Origin: Pirellula sp.
GTDB taxonomy: Bacteria > Planctomycetota > Planctomycetia > Pirellulales > Pirellulaceae
Direction: 5' to 3'
Assembly: GCA_025459245.1 (NCBI GenBank)
Contig: JALOQZ010000009.1
Span: 1-36,894, forward strand
Length of the DNA stretch: 36,894 nucleotides
The notes beneath the pieces are model-generated. The model had not been told where the DNA came from. It ran no database searches and worked only from the letters and a program-made list of their open reading frames with translations. The translations under genes were made by a program, and so were the position numbers. Position 1 is the stretch's first letter. Each line of letters begins with the position of its first letter. Below are positions 18,220 to 27,532 of this stretch, in pieces.

Positions 18220-19034
18220 AGTGTTGCTCCTACTGATTTCTCCATCGACGTTATGAATTCTTTCATCGCCGCTCGATATTTTGAGAACTTGATAGGAGCA
18301 ATTTGAAAGTCTTCCACCCATCGCTTGAGATGGACGGGCAAAGAATCCATGAACTTGAACTCGACGACGCAGTGGTTTGGCTCTAGCGGTTGCAGCGATC
18401 GTGAAGCTGATGAAAGCTGGGCTTCGTGCGTACCAGACAGATAGTCCTGGAACTCAGACCAACCCTGCTGTGCAAATCGATGCACCGAGAGTTCGTTATC
18501 GATCGTTACGCGGAAAGGGACATCGGAATGCTCACTGATAAACGCTTCGCGCCGATACTCGACAGCGCAGCTCGGCAACAATCCGAAGGTTTGCGTTTCA
18601 CTCCATATCGCAGAGTCCAAGGAACTTAACTGCAGTAATTGGTCCAATGGGATAGGGTCTCGAAGCTTGGACACAACTCCTTGTTGTCGCAGTTTGCGTT
18701 CGAGGAAAAGCTCGCGCCCATCGTCGTATCGTCGAAATCGGAATTTAGCTCCCCCTGTGGCCGGCGTTCGATGGTAGATGTCGTACGATCGCGTATCCAG
18801 ATAAAGACTGCAAACCTTGTACTGCCCTGATACTTGATCGGCGAATGGATCGAACTGCAATTCACCCCGCGCTCTGGCTTTCAGCTGTTTCGCTAAATCG
18901 ATCGGCAGCAGGAACTTTAGCTCAATTGCTCGCTGGCTGGTGTTGGAGCCATGTACTAGTCCGGGCGATAAATAGGTAGGAATTGCAGATTGCATGCAGC
19001 ATTCTCTGCAATCCGTTGGCGGGTCGGATTCCAT
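18216..19034 (-). CDS. VTC-domain (polyphosphate polymerase-like) protein
   Basis: Triphosphate-tunnel hallmarks: AIELKFLLP, KVCSLYLDT, AKFRFRRYDDGRELFLERKLRQQGVVSKLRDP, VEYRREAF, FRVTIDNELS, CVVEFKFMDSLP, PIKFSKYRAAM. Confidence 0.9.
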   Translation of the reverse strand: MESDPPTDCRECCMQSAIPTYLSPGLVHGSNTSQRAIELKFLLPIDLAKQLKARARGELQFDPFADQVSGQYKVCSLYLDTRSYDIYHRTPATGGAKFRFRRYDDGRELFLERKLRQQGVVSKLRDPIPLDQLLQLSSLDSAIWSETQTFGLLPSCAVEYRREAFISEHSDVPFRVTIDNELSVHRFAQQGWSEFQDYLSGTHEAQLSSASRSLQPLEPNHCVVEFKFMDSLPVHLKRWVEDFQIAPIKFSKYRAAMKEFITSMEKSVGATL

Positions 19035-19262
19035 AAGGCTTTGGATGAGAAAAGAAAAGCAATGCTTGCCCTAGCAACCTTTTCTTTTGCAGGTGCGAAA
19101 CCGATTGCTCGCAACCAAAAAAGAAGGGCTAAGCCGTACCTCTGCGAAGGAATTCGCTCGAGGCCATAGAGTGCTTAACCCAAGGGATTGTGAAGAGTTC
19201 CGGAAGATTTCTCGTTTTCCGCTTTCGGCGGCCGCCGGCTCGGCAGCTTTCAGGGGGATCCG

Positions 19263-20504
19263 CTACGACCAGCTGTACATGGTCATGGCCTTTTGAGATC
19301 GTACCATCACCTTGCCAGGCAATACTCCGACGTGCGCCCAAGCCTCTTCCTCGTTGGTTGTGAGGGCCCGCTCCGAAAGCATTTGGTATTCCTTGGGGTT
19401 ATGCTCGATCAAACGAAGGACACCGGTTTGGTCGAGCGCCAAGATCCGCTCCCCGTTCGTAACCAGGCTCCAGTACTCGCCGAAAGGTTTGGTGATCCAA
19501 GCCTCCTTGCCGGTCGTCAGGTCGAGGCAAGCAAATCGTTTATTGCGAAGGTGCATATAAAGGGAGTCTCCGAGCACTACGGGCGAAGACATGTAGCCTT
19601 CGATTTTGTTCTCCCACCGAATCTTAGGGGTTCGGTTGTCATCGATGTCGATCAAGATGGAACGGCCTCCATAACTGCTGGTGAACAACGCGTTCTTCCA
19701 GAGGGTCGGAGTCAGGATGTTCATCCCTCGAAATGCGGCAACTTCGTACTTCCAGTAGGGCTCGCCGGTCTCGAGATTGATACCGGAAAGAAGGGTTCGC
19801 GTCTGAACGAGGAGTTGGCGAATCCCATTGAGTTCGCCAAAGATTGGAGAGGAGAATGCCCCGCTCGTCATCATGTCCCCAGCGTCTTGCAGCGAGGACC
19901 ATAGGATCGTGCCGTCGGCAGCACTGAGTTTGTGAAGCCCCTTGCCAGCTTGTATGTACAGGTGTTCGCCGTCGACGATCGGAGAGCAGACCATCCCGAA
20001 ATCGGGCACTTTGCCAAACCGCTCCGCGAAATCAACACGCCATTTTTCATTACCGGTTTCCGTGTCGAGGGCGACCAAGACGTCTCGGATCCCCCCCACA
20101 AACAAAGTCTTGCCGTCCGTCGCGGGGGTCGCGCGGATCCAATTGCCGTTTCTTGCTGCGAAGAAAGGGACATTGAGAGTTCCCTTCCAACTGACTTGCC
20201 ACCGGATTTCTCCATCCGCTTGGGAAAGAGCGTAAACCGACTCCTTACCTGCCTTGCTCTCGGTGGTAAAAATGAGATCTCCGTTAGCTATCGGTCCGGA
20301 ATAACTATCACCGAGCGGCCGCGACCAAATCTGCTTGAGGCTGTTCTCGTCCAGCGAATTCGGCCAAGCGCCGGTGACCACACCGTTTCGGGCTGGACCT
20401 CGCCACGTTGGCCAATCCAACTTCTCCGCTTGCAGTACCCCGGGAGCTACGACCAAGGAAGCTCCGGCGGCAAACGAACCTTTTACAAATGCACGGCGTT
20501 CCAT
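19263..20504 (-). CDS. PQQ-like beta-propeller repeat protein with Tat signal
   Basis: MERRAFVKGSFAAGASLVVAPGVLQAEKLDWPTWRGPARNGVVTG..., propeller blades (VYALSQADGEIRWQVSW, LVALDTETGNEKWRVDF, LSAADGTILWSS). ATG 20504 within ORF 19263..20645. Confidence 0.88.
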   Translation of the reverse strand: MERRAFVKGSFAAGASLVVAPGVLQAEKLDWPTWRGPARNGVVTGAWPNSLDENSLKQIWSRPLGDSYSGPIANGDLIFTTESKAGKESVYALSQADGEIRWQVSWKGTLNVPFFAARNGNWIRATPATDGKTLFVGGIRDVLVALDTETGNEKWRVDFAERFGKVPDFGMVCSPIVDGEHLYIQAGKGLHKLSAADGTILWSSLQDAGDMMTSGAFSSPIFGELNGIRQLLVQTRTLLSGINLETGEPYWKYEVAAFRGMNILTPTLWKNALFTSSYGGRSILIDIDDNRTPKIRWENKIEGYMSSPVVLGDSLYMHLRNKRFACLDLTTGKEAWITKPFGEYWSLVTNGERILALDQTGVLRLIEHNPKEYQMLSERALTTNEEEAWAHVGVLPGKVMVRSQKAMTMYSWS

Positions 20505-20736
20505 GAGTTTTCCTACCTGTAAGCAATACGAATCGAGCGATTCGATGACGATGACGGAATGTCCAGATTGTGGGACTGTAGGAGGGAGGGGGTAATCGTC
20601 AAGCCGCCGCTTAAACGGATTTCTCGCAAAAAAAGATTTGAACATCGGAGCGGTTCTGCCGAATGTCCGATCGCCCCTAATTCATTGGATGTTGCAGCCG
20701 TTCCTTGCCGATGACGAGAAAAGGGAGCAACGAAAA

Positions 20737-20913
20737 ATGAAGTCAATCAAAGAAAAGCTGGCACAGTTTACTCAGTCTGGAGATGGGCCGAGCCCGCTTG
20801 AATATTCGGTGATTGTTGCGTTATTGGTCGCCGCTAGCCTTACCGTCATCTCCAGCAGCCGTCAGATATCGCACCCGTATGTAAGCCGCCTGCCGATGAC
20901 CTCTACCCGCTAA
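20737..20913 (+). CDS. Putative Flp-like (class IVb) prepilin
   Basis: MKSIKEKLAQFTQSGDGPSPLEYSVIVALLVAASLTVISSSRQISHPYVSRLPMTSTR: charged N-terminus, G|xxxxEY processing motif (Glu+5, Tyr+6) followed by one hydrophobic helix. Purine-rich AAGGGAG upstream. Confidence 0.65.
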   Translation: MKSIKEKLAQFTQSGDGPSPLEYSVIVALLVAASLTVISSSRQISHPYVSRLPMTSTR

Positions 20914-20983
20914 TCGTCATCGGTCGGTCCAAGTCTACCCAGCCCCTCTAATTCCCCTGACTATCGTTTCTTGTTATCGGGGG

Positions 20984-22363
20984 TTACCTGGCTATTGGGG
21001 GATGAACACCCGTGTACCCGAATGGCGTCACCGCCCGAAGCTCCTCCTTGACCGACTCGCTGACGGACAGGGAATGGATAAAGTTCGCGAAGGTCTCTTC
21101 GTTTACCTTGCCTGCTCCGCGGGTGAGCTCTTTGAGAGCCTCATATGGGTTGGGGTATTTCTCGCGACGCAAGATGGTTTGAATTGCCTCCGCAATCACA
21201 ATCCAGTTCGCCTCTAAGTCACCGTGAATCTTTTCTTGATGGAGAACGAGCTTGCCCAATCCCCGATCGATCGATCGGAGAGATAGAATGAAGTGGGCAA
21301 AGGGGACACCGATGTTTCGGAGCACTGTGGAGTCGGTCAAGTCGCGTTGAAGACGCGAAACGGGAAGCTTGCTCGACAAGTGCTCCCAAATCGCATTGGC
21401 TATTCCCAGATTCCCCTCCGCATTTTCAAAATCGATAGGATTGACTTTGTGCGGCATCGCGCTCGAACCGACTTCTCCCGCTTTGATCTTTTGCTTGAAG
21501 TAGTCCATCGAAACATAAGTCCAAATGTCGCGGCATAGATCGATGAGGATCGTCCCAATCCTTTTAATGCCATCCATCTGAGCTGCGAGGTCGTCGTAGT
21601 GCTCAATTTGAGTTGTGAATTGCTGCCTGCGCAGCTCGAGCCTCTCCTCTACAAATTTGTTCCCGAAAGCGATCCAATCGGTCTTTGGGTAGGCGACATG
21701 ATGGGCGTTGAAGTTGCCCGTTGCACCACCGAATTTTGCCGAGCAAGGAATCTGTTGCAACAAACGTAGCTGATGCTCCAGACGCTCAACAAACACCATC
21801 ATCTCTTTTCCGAGCCGCGTGGGTGATGCGGGTTGCCCGTGCGTTCGCGCCAACATGGGAACGTCCGCCCAATCGATCGCTAACTGTCGGAGTTTATCGA
21901 TCAAATCATCGAGCCGAGGGAAGAGCTCTCGTTCCAACGCGTGCTTCCAAGAGAGAGGTACCGCGGTGTTATTCACATCTTGTGACGTCAATCCAAAGTG
22001 GACCCATTCGCGTTGCGAACTCAGCCCCATAGCATCCATGCGGTCTTTGATGAAATACTCGACCGCTTTCACATCGTGATTGGTAATCCTTTCATGGTTC
22101 TTCACATGCTCAGCATCCTGAATCCCAAAGTCAGCAACCAGCTTCCTAAGTGCAGCGGTTTGTTCTTTTGTTAGCTGCAAGAAACCTTCGTCGGAAAGCA
22201 AGATCAAGTATTCGATTTCGACCCACACACGATATCGGATCAATGCAAACTCCGAAAAATAGTGATCGAGCTTCGGAGCAGGCGGAGCATCATCGACGGA
22301 GGTGAGTTGATTTCGGTAGCGTCCGTCGATCGGAGAAATTGCAGTAAGGTTTTGAAGGTGCAT
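20984..22363 (-). CDS. purB: Adenylosuccinate lyase
   Basis: LTAISPIDGRYRNQLTSV..., HVKNHERITNHDVKAVEYFIK, GLTSQDVNNTAVPL, GEVGSSAMPHKVNPIDFENAEGNLGIAN signature. Confidence 0.96.
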   Translation of the reverse strand: MHLQNLTAISPIDGRYRNQLTSVDDAPPAPKLDHYFSEFALIRYRVWVEIEYLILLSDEGFLQLTKEQTAALRKLVADFGIQDAEHVKNHERITNHDVKAVEYFIKDRMDAMGLSSQREWVHFGLTSQDVNNTAVPLSWKHALERELFPRLDDLIDKLRQLAIDWADVPMLARTHGQPASPTRLGKEMMVFVERLEHQLRLLQQIPCSAKFGGATGNFNAHHVAYPKTDWIAFGNKFVEERLELRRQQFTTQIEHYDDLAAQMDGIKRIGTILIDLCRDIWTYVSMDYFKQKIKAGEVGSSAMPHKVNPIDFENAEGNLGIANAIWEHLSSKLPVSRLQRDLTDSTVLRNIGVPFAHFILSLRSIDRGLGKLVLHQEKIHGDLEANWIVIAEAIQTILRREKYPNPYEALKELTRGAGKVNEETFANFIHSLSVSESVKEELRAVTPFGYTGVHPPIAR

Positions 22364-22399
22364 CGTAAAGTCGAGATCAAGGCTGATAGGGTGACGCTG

Positions 22400-22996
22400 C
22401 TAAGACTGTCGCGGTGCGACGGCCCGCTGAATATATTTGGCGAGAATATCCGTTTCGAGGTGAACGGTCTGACCGACGTCCAAGCTACCAAGGGTGGTAA
22501 CGTCGAGTGTGTGGGGGATGAGGGCGATTGAAAATTCTCGATCGTCGACTTGAACAACAGTCAAGCTAACTCCGTCGATCGTGATCGAGCCCTTGTTCAC
22601 CATCTGCCTCAGAAGCTCAAATGGTGCTTCAAAGTAAAAGTGAGACCATTCTCCTTCTTCTCGGCGTCTTACAAGTGTTCCGAGACCGTCGACATGCCCG
22701 GTGACGAAGTGGCCACCCATTCGGTCGCCCACTCGGAGCGATCGTTCGATGTTGAGTCGATCGCCGGGTGAGCGACGGGCAAACGTTGTCTTGGATAAGG
22801 TCTCCGATCCAAGCTCAAAGGTGCAGCGACTTGTTTGAATCTCCACTACCGTAAGGCAGCAACCCGCGACGGCGATGCTGTCACCCAGTTTGACCCCTTC
22901 GGAGAGAGGGCCGAGTTCAAGCGTAAGACGCATTCCTGGTCCGTCTTGCTCAACTGATACTATCGTTCCCGTTCCTTCAACCAATCCTGTGAACAT
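22400..22996 (-). CDS. ribE: Riboflavin synthase alpha subunit
   Basis: MFTGLVEGTGTI..., DSIAVAGCCLTVVEI, GGHFVTGHVDGLGT, KGSITIDGVSLTVV: two lumazine-binding repeats. Confidence 0.95.
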   Translation of the reverse strand: MFTGLVEGTGTIVSVEQDGPGMRLTLELGPLSEGVKLGDSIAVAGCCLTVVEIQTSRCTFELGSETLSKTTFARRSPGDRLNIERSLRVGDRMGGHFVTGHVDGLGTLVRRREEGEWSHFYFEAPFELLRQMVNKGSITIDGVSLTVVQVDDREFSIALIPHTLDVTTLGSLDVGQTVHLETDILAKYIQRAVAPRQS

Positions 22997-23071
22997 CGCG
23001 ATGCACCCTGCTGTGAGGCTGATGGGGTTATGAGGCTGATGGGGTTTTCCCTTGGCGAATCGAACGCGGAC

Positions 23072-23983
23072 CTAATCGGTTTGGGTGGCAGAAGTGACCC
23101 GGCGCGATTCTTCGAGTAACTCGATGATCTGTTCAACCGACAGTTGCTCTGCTCGCAAACTTTCCGAATGATGAAGCTTGGCCAAAATCTCATCGACTTG
23201 GGCTTTGCTCAAGTGATCTTGGGTGGCGGTCGCCAACTGGGAGCGGAGGAACTTCCGACGATGGAAGAACAGGGCTCGAAGCGTCGTATGAAAGTAATTC
23301 AAGTCAACGATTCGCGCTCGCTTGGCAGCATTCGGTATGATGCGAAGGATCGAGGAGTCGACCCTGGGACGCGGCCAAAAAACAGAGGGGGGCAAATTGC
23401 GGAGGATTTCGCAATCGCACTGCGACTGCATCCAGATCGTCAAAGCGCTGTAGTCTTTGCAGCCCGGAGGTGAGACGATTCTCTCGGCCAATTCTTTTTG
23501 AATCGTCACCACCATGCGTTCGGGGAGCGGATCGACGGTAAGCAGATTGCTAATAATGGGCGTTGCGACGTTGTAAGGAAGGTTAGCTACCAGTTTGAAC
23601 CGGGAACCTGGAAACAGAGCCAGTTTCTCTCGAACAGTTTCCATAACTTCATCGCGGAGGTGATTCTTGTTTCGCAGGGCATCGAATGTGAGCATGGTCA
23701 CATTCGTGTTTTCCTCCAACTCCCGCGCCGCGAGTACTTGCAGTTCGCGATCGATTTCCACGGTGATCATGTGACCGACGTGCGGTGCGATGCGCTTGGT
23801 GAGCGACCCCATGCCCGTGCCGATTTCCAAGATCACGTCGGTGCGTCCAAGATCCGCACCTCGCGCGAGGATATCCAAGATGTTGAGATCGATGAGGAAG
23901 TTCTGCCCGTACTTGGTTTTGGGCTGCATTCCAGCCGCCTCGAAAGTGCGGCTCAGGTAGGTATAGGTTTGACGTTCTGACAT
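23072..23983 (-). CDS. rsmA: 16S rRNA (adenine1518-N6/adenine1519-N6)-dimethyltransferase
   Basis: PKTKYGQNFLIDLNILDILARGADLGRTDVILEIGTGMGSLTKRIAP...FKLVANLPYNVATPIISNLL: KsgA/RsmA motifs. Confidence 0.94.
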   Translation of the reverse strand: MSERQTYTYLSRTFEAAGMQPKTKYGQNFLIDLNILDILARGADLGRTDVILEIGTGMGSLTKRIAPHVGHMITVEIDRELQVLAARELEENTNVTMLTFDALRNKNHLRDEVMETVREKLALFPGSRFKLVANLPYNVATPIISNLLTVDPLPERMVVTIQKELAERIVSPPGCKDYSALTIWMQSQCDCEILRNLPPSVFWPRPRVDSSILRIIPNAAKRARIVDLNYFHTTLRALFFHRRKFLRSQLATATQDHLSKAQVDEILAKLHHSESLRAEQLSVEQIIELLEESRRVTSATQTD

Positions 23984-24025
23984 GTCGACGATTGTCGAGT
24001 CGCCTGTCGGATGCTCAAGGCCTAA

Positions 24026-24493
24026 TCAGGGGCGGATTTCGAAAATCGCTTCGATTTCCACAGCGATGCTGCCCGGCAGCGCATTTGTCCCCAGGGCGCT
24101 GCGAACTCCGATCCCGTGATCGTCCCCCCAAAGGTCAACAAAAAGCTGGCTGCATCCGTTGATCACCGCAGGAGATTGTTCGAATTCGTCGGTGCACCGA
24201 ACAAGCCCCAGAAGCTTCACCACTCTGGAAACTCGGTCCAAGCTCCCCAATCCCGCTTTGAGTGTCGCTAGCATGGCGAGGCCGGTTTGCCTAGCGGCTA
24301 CCTGCCCTTCCTCGATGCTCATATCCGCTCCCAAGCGACCGGTGATGAGCGTTTTGTCACTGCGGAGCGGCCCGTGACCGGATACATAAGCGAGATTCCC
24401 GACGATCAACATCGGCTTGTAGAGCCCGACCGGTTTGGGGGCGGGGGGCATCTCAAGCCCCATTGATTTGAGCTTCAGTTCTACATCAGACAT
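24026..24493 (-). CDS. RidA (YjgF/YER057c/UK114) family protein
   Basis: LYKPMLIVGNLAYVSGHGPLRSDKTLITGRLGADMSIEEGQVAARQTGLAMLATLKAGLGSLDRVSRVVKLLGLV...RSALGTNALPGSIAVEIEAIFEI. ORF extends upstream to 24526. Confidence 0.9.
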   Translation of the reverse strand: MSDVELKLKSMGLEMPPAPKPVGLYKPMLIVGNLAYVSGHGPLRSDKTLITGRLGADMSIEEGQVAARQTGLAMLATLKAGLGSLDRVSRVVKLLGLVRCTDEFEQSPAVINGCSQLFVDLWGDDHGIGVRSALGTNALPGSIAVEIEAIFEIRP

Positions 24494-24581
24494 CGCATGG
24501 CTCCGCACGGGTGAAGGAAATCCCAAGTCCGATTGGCTTGGGAAGTCGAAATTCTATCGAGAACGGAGGTGGTGTTGAAGT

Positions 24582-25052
24582 CTAGCCTTGAGCCGCGGAG
24601 CTGTAGCGATCGAGTTCCGTTTCGAAGATCTTTCGAAAAACCTCTCGTCGCAAATTCTCATCCCCCGTCTTCGGGGCGGCGGTGTGCCAATAAATAGGAT
24701 CGACAAACAGAATCGACGGAGGAACTTCTCTTGGGAGCCCTGAAGCCACCTGGCGCACCATGGCCGATTCGGATCGATTGAGCTTGTGAACTTTGATCAA
24801 CTTCGCAAGCAACCTCTTGGGGCAATTGATCGGTTTCTGATACCAAGTGATGAAAGTGATGGTGCTTTTCCAAACAGCGAGAACAACCATCAGACTCGCA
24901 ATTGCCCCCGTTGCGATCATTCCCCAAGGTGTTGGGGTTTTGTCATACCCTTGAATCCGGAGCAACTCACCGAAGAAGAAGCTACGCGAGATCCCATCCG
25001 ACAGGCAAGCGTTGCCGAACAGGGATTCCAAGAACAAAATTGCTGGTTCCAT
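24582..25052 (-). CDS. Hypothetical single-pass membrane protein
   Basis: 156 aa, one clear hydrophobic segment (WGMIATGAIASLMVVLAVW). Starts 6 nt after the HEAT-repeat gene stop. No family recognised. Confidence 0.65.
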   Translation of the reverse strand: MEPAILFLESLFGNACLSDGISRSFFFGELLRIQGYDKTPTPWGMIATGAIASLMVVLAVWKSTITFITWYQKPINCPKRLLAKLIKVHKLNRSESAMVRQVASGLPREVPPSILFVDPIYWHTAAPKTGDENLRREVFRKIFETELDRYSSAAQG

Positions 25053-25057
25053 AGTCT

Positions 25058-26638
25058 TTACACCGGGCTCATTTGCAATTGTTCTAAAGCTTGCGAAGCA
25101 GCGGTCTTGACCGATAGATCTTCATCCCCAAGCAGAGGCCCCAGCAGTTCGAGGGCGGACTCTCTGTCGTTGCCATAAGCAATCGCATGGATGGCTTGGA
25201 TACGGACGGATTCATGCTCATCGGACAAAGCTGCGACAGCGATCTCTTGGAGACGTTCGTCTTTTCCGAGATAACGAATCATGCGTATCGCCTTCGTTCT
25301 CTTGGCGATCGAGTTCGATTGCGACTCGGTGTCGACGTAGGGAACGCAGCCATGATCGGCAAATCTCACAATGCGTCCGTACGCTCGAACATGCGCGTCG
25401 GGCCATGTTTCTGCGATGCGGAAGAGCTCTTCGCATCGAAACTCGCTAAATAGACCTTCCACCGCCGTACGTACAGTTCCGGGCAGCTCGTAGTATCGAT
25501 CCAGAAGATTCTCGATCGAGGCCTTCAGAGACGCCTTCCACGGGGGTGGCTCATAGGGAGTGATGTCCGGGAGGCTGAAGCAGTCGCTCAACACCATCAC
25601 TACGATCTCTGGCTTCAGGGTCTTCAAGCTTCGTATGGCATTGACGCACTCCTGAGTCACCTCCGGTTGGTTGAGAATCGCCCCTTGAACAACCATTCGA
25701 AGGATGATGTCTGGAGTGGCTTCCATCGCCACGAGCAATCGAAGAAGGGCAGCCGTGTCGATCGCCGTCAGATCGATCTTTGTTGCATCAAAATCGGTCA
25801 GGCACGGCAGCGAGAGGCTGGCAAGGTTCTTTGTTAAGACAGGCGAAACGCCAAATCGCTTTTCTAAGTGACAAAGGGTGCTGAGCGTCTCCGTCGGATT
25901 CCGTTCGAGGAGCAGTTCCAACGCGTTCGAACTGGCAAGCTTGCTCCAAAGAGTTCCGCATAGCAGTTCGCTTACTTCGGTGCGATGAATCGTTCGAAAT
26001 CGCTTGATAAGGAGACCGCAGTGAGGGTCTTGGATTGGTGAAAAAATCTCACGAAACCCTTCATCATCCCAGTGCATCGCGAGGATGTACGCATCCACAA
26101 TCGCGCCAACACGATGTCGGGAGAAACGTCGCAAGGATTGGAGCAAGTCGTCTAGCAATTGCTCCCTCCCCGGCATCGTTAGAGGGGTCAAATGCCGGCG
26201 AGCTTGGGCACCAAAGTCCGCGGCCAAGGAATCGAGCAGTTGCGTAGCGACGATCTGCTGTGGGTCTTCGGGGGATTCAGCAACGGAAATAAGATGATGA
26301 AACAACGGAGCGATCCGAAGCTTCGCGATCGCCACAAGGCCTTGTTGCCTGGAATCAGGATCATCATCGCCGAGCGCTGCTTCAACCGGTGTTGAAAGCA
26401 TGGTCGAGTAGGGGGCTAAAACCGCAAGCTCGTCGGATTGGCATCGGTCGATCCGGCGGACGATCGCTCTCATTTCGTCGTCTCCCCCTCGTGCCATCAG
26501 CGTTTGCACGGCCGCCAAGCGAACCGAGGGAATCACGCTGCTCATCGCGCATTCCAGCACGGAAATCGAGGCAAGGTTGGCAGGGAGTCCCAGCACCTTA
26601 AACGTCGATTGGAGCGGTTTGGTTAGCGAGGATAACAT
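25058..26638 (-). CDS. HEAT-repeat protein
   Basis: 526 aa alpha-helical, C-terminal repeats such as IAVAALSDEHESVRIQAIHAIAYGNDRESALELLGPLLGDEDLSVKTAASQALEQL. Confidence 0.8.
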   Translation of the reverse strand: MLSSLTKPLQSTFKVLGLPANLASISVLECAMSSVIPSVRLAAVQTLMARGGDDEMRAIVRRIDRCQSDELAVLAPYSTMLSTPVEAALGDDDPDSRQQGLVAIAKLRIAPLFHHLISVAESPEDPQQIVATQLLDSLAADFGAQARRHLTPLTMPGREQLLDDLLQSLRRFSRHRVGAIVDAYILAMHWDDEGFREIFSPIQDPHCGLLIKRFRTIHRTEVSELLCGTLWSKLASSNALELLLERNPTETLSTLCHLEKRFGVSPVLTKNLASLSLPCLTDFDATKIDLTAIDTAALLRLLVAMEATPDIILRMVVQGAILNQPEVTQECVNAIRSLKTLKPEIVVMVLSDCFSLPDITPYEPPPWKASLKASIENLLDRYYELPGTVRTAVEGLFSEFRCEELFRIAETWPDAHVRAYGRIVRFADHGCVPYVDTESQSNSIAKRTKAIRMIRYLGKDERLQEIAVAALSDEHESVRIQAIHAIAYGNDRESALELLGPLLGDEDLSVKTAASQALEQLQMSPV

Positions 26639-27031
26639 GGATTGTCCTTGGTCGACTGAGGGGAGGCAGGTAATCCCGTGAAGTCAATCAGCCGGAACCG
26701 ATTCGTCTTATCGAACGAAAAAAACTCCCAGAATTCGTAGAAGTTTCTTGGATGCGGTAAACCATTGTTTCGGGGTGCCCAGTTTGACGACTTTTCCTTC
26801 CCCACCGCTTTTTTCACCGTCGCGTTCCCCCTCCGAGCCGGAATCGCCAGACATTCCCAGCGGGATAGCTAGCCGGATAGCTAGCCATAGTCGACCGAAA
26901 AAGAGGCCCACAAACCCTTTTGCCTATTGAAGGGAACGGAATGCCAGGATAAACTCCGCGACTCGACTTACTGCATTTTGGGGGAAGGAGTTCCCTCGTC
27001 CTCTGTTGTTTTCCTGTTTAACGCAAATAAC

Positions 27032-27331
27032 ATGTCTGATTTTCAAGGATCCTTTGGCCGTCGTCCTCCCAATGGTAAGCGAGTTCCGCGCAAGCGTGCG
27101 AGGATGAAGGTTAAGGTCAAGAAGAAGGATCCCTTGCTGGTAGACGGTAAGCGTCCTCGTCCAATGTACGTCGATTACAAGGACGTCGAGCTCCTCTCGA
27201 AGCTGGTAAATCGCCACGGCCGTATCGTTTCCCGTCGTAAATCGGGTTGCTCGGCTACGAGCCAGCACGCAGTGAGCCAAGCGATCAAACGAGCTCGTTT
27301 CATGGCTTTGATGCCATATGTCGGTGAATAG
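27032..27331 (+). CDS. rpsR: 30S ribosomal protein S18 with N-terminal basic extension
   Basis: [100 protein letters not shown]18 core [12 protein letters not shown]...IVSRRKSG...[16 protein letters not shown] 27032 in ORF 26927..27331. Confidence 0.92.
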   Translation: MSDFQGSFGRRPPNGKRVPRKRARMKVKVKKKDPLLVDGKRPRPMYVDYKDVELLSKLVNRHGRIVSRRKSGCSATSQHAVSQAIKRARFMALMPYVGE

Positions 27332-27532
27332 AATCGAGCTTCAGCTGGCAGCGGACTAGCATTTTAAATCGGTTGGTCGCTGGAGCATGTTCCGGTGATT
27401 CTCCGATGAGGGCACTATCCTCCGAAGTTTGTTCTCCCCCTTCCGAAATTCGTTTCTCGGAAGGAAGTGTTCATTGGGCTCCCTAGCGGAGCTCTCTTCA
27501 TTTACAGGCCCGCAATGGGTTTCTGAAGTCAA

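Noticed and set aside
18220-18321. Upstream extension of the DUF4956 ORF
   Set aside because: Would overlap VTC coding by about 100 nt with non-membrane sequence; the TTG start overlapping the VTC stop fits translational coupling better, though this is not proven.
27439-27464. CCTTCCGA-N10-TCGGAAGG hairpin downstream of rpsR
   Set aside because: No U-tract follows, so not called as an intrinsic terminator; could be a chance inverted repeat.
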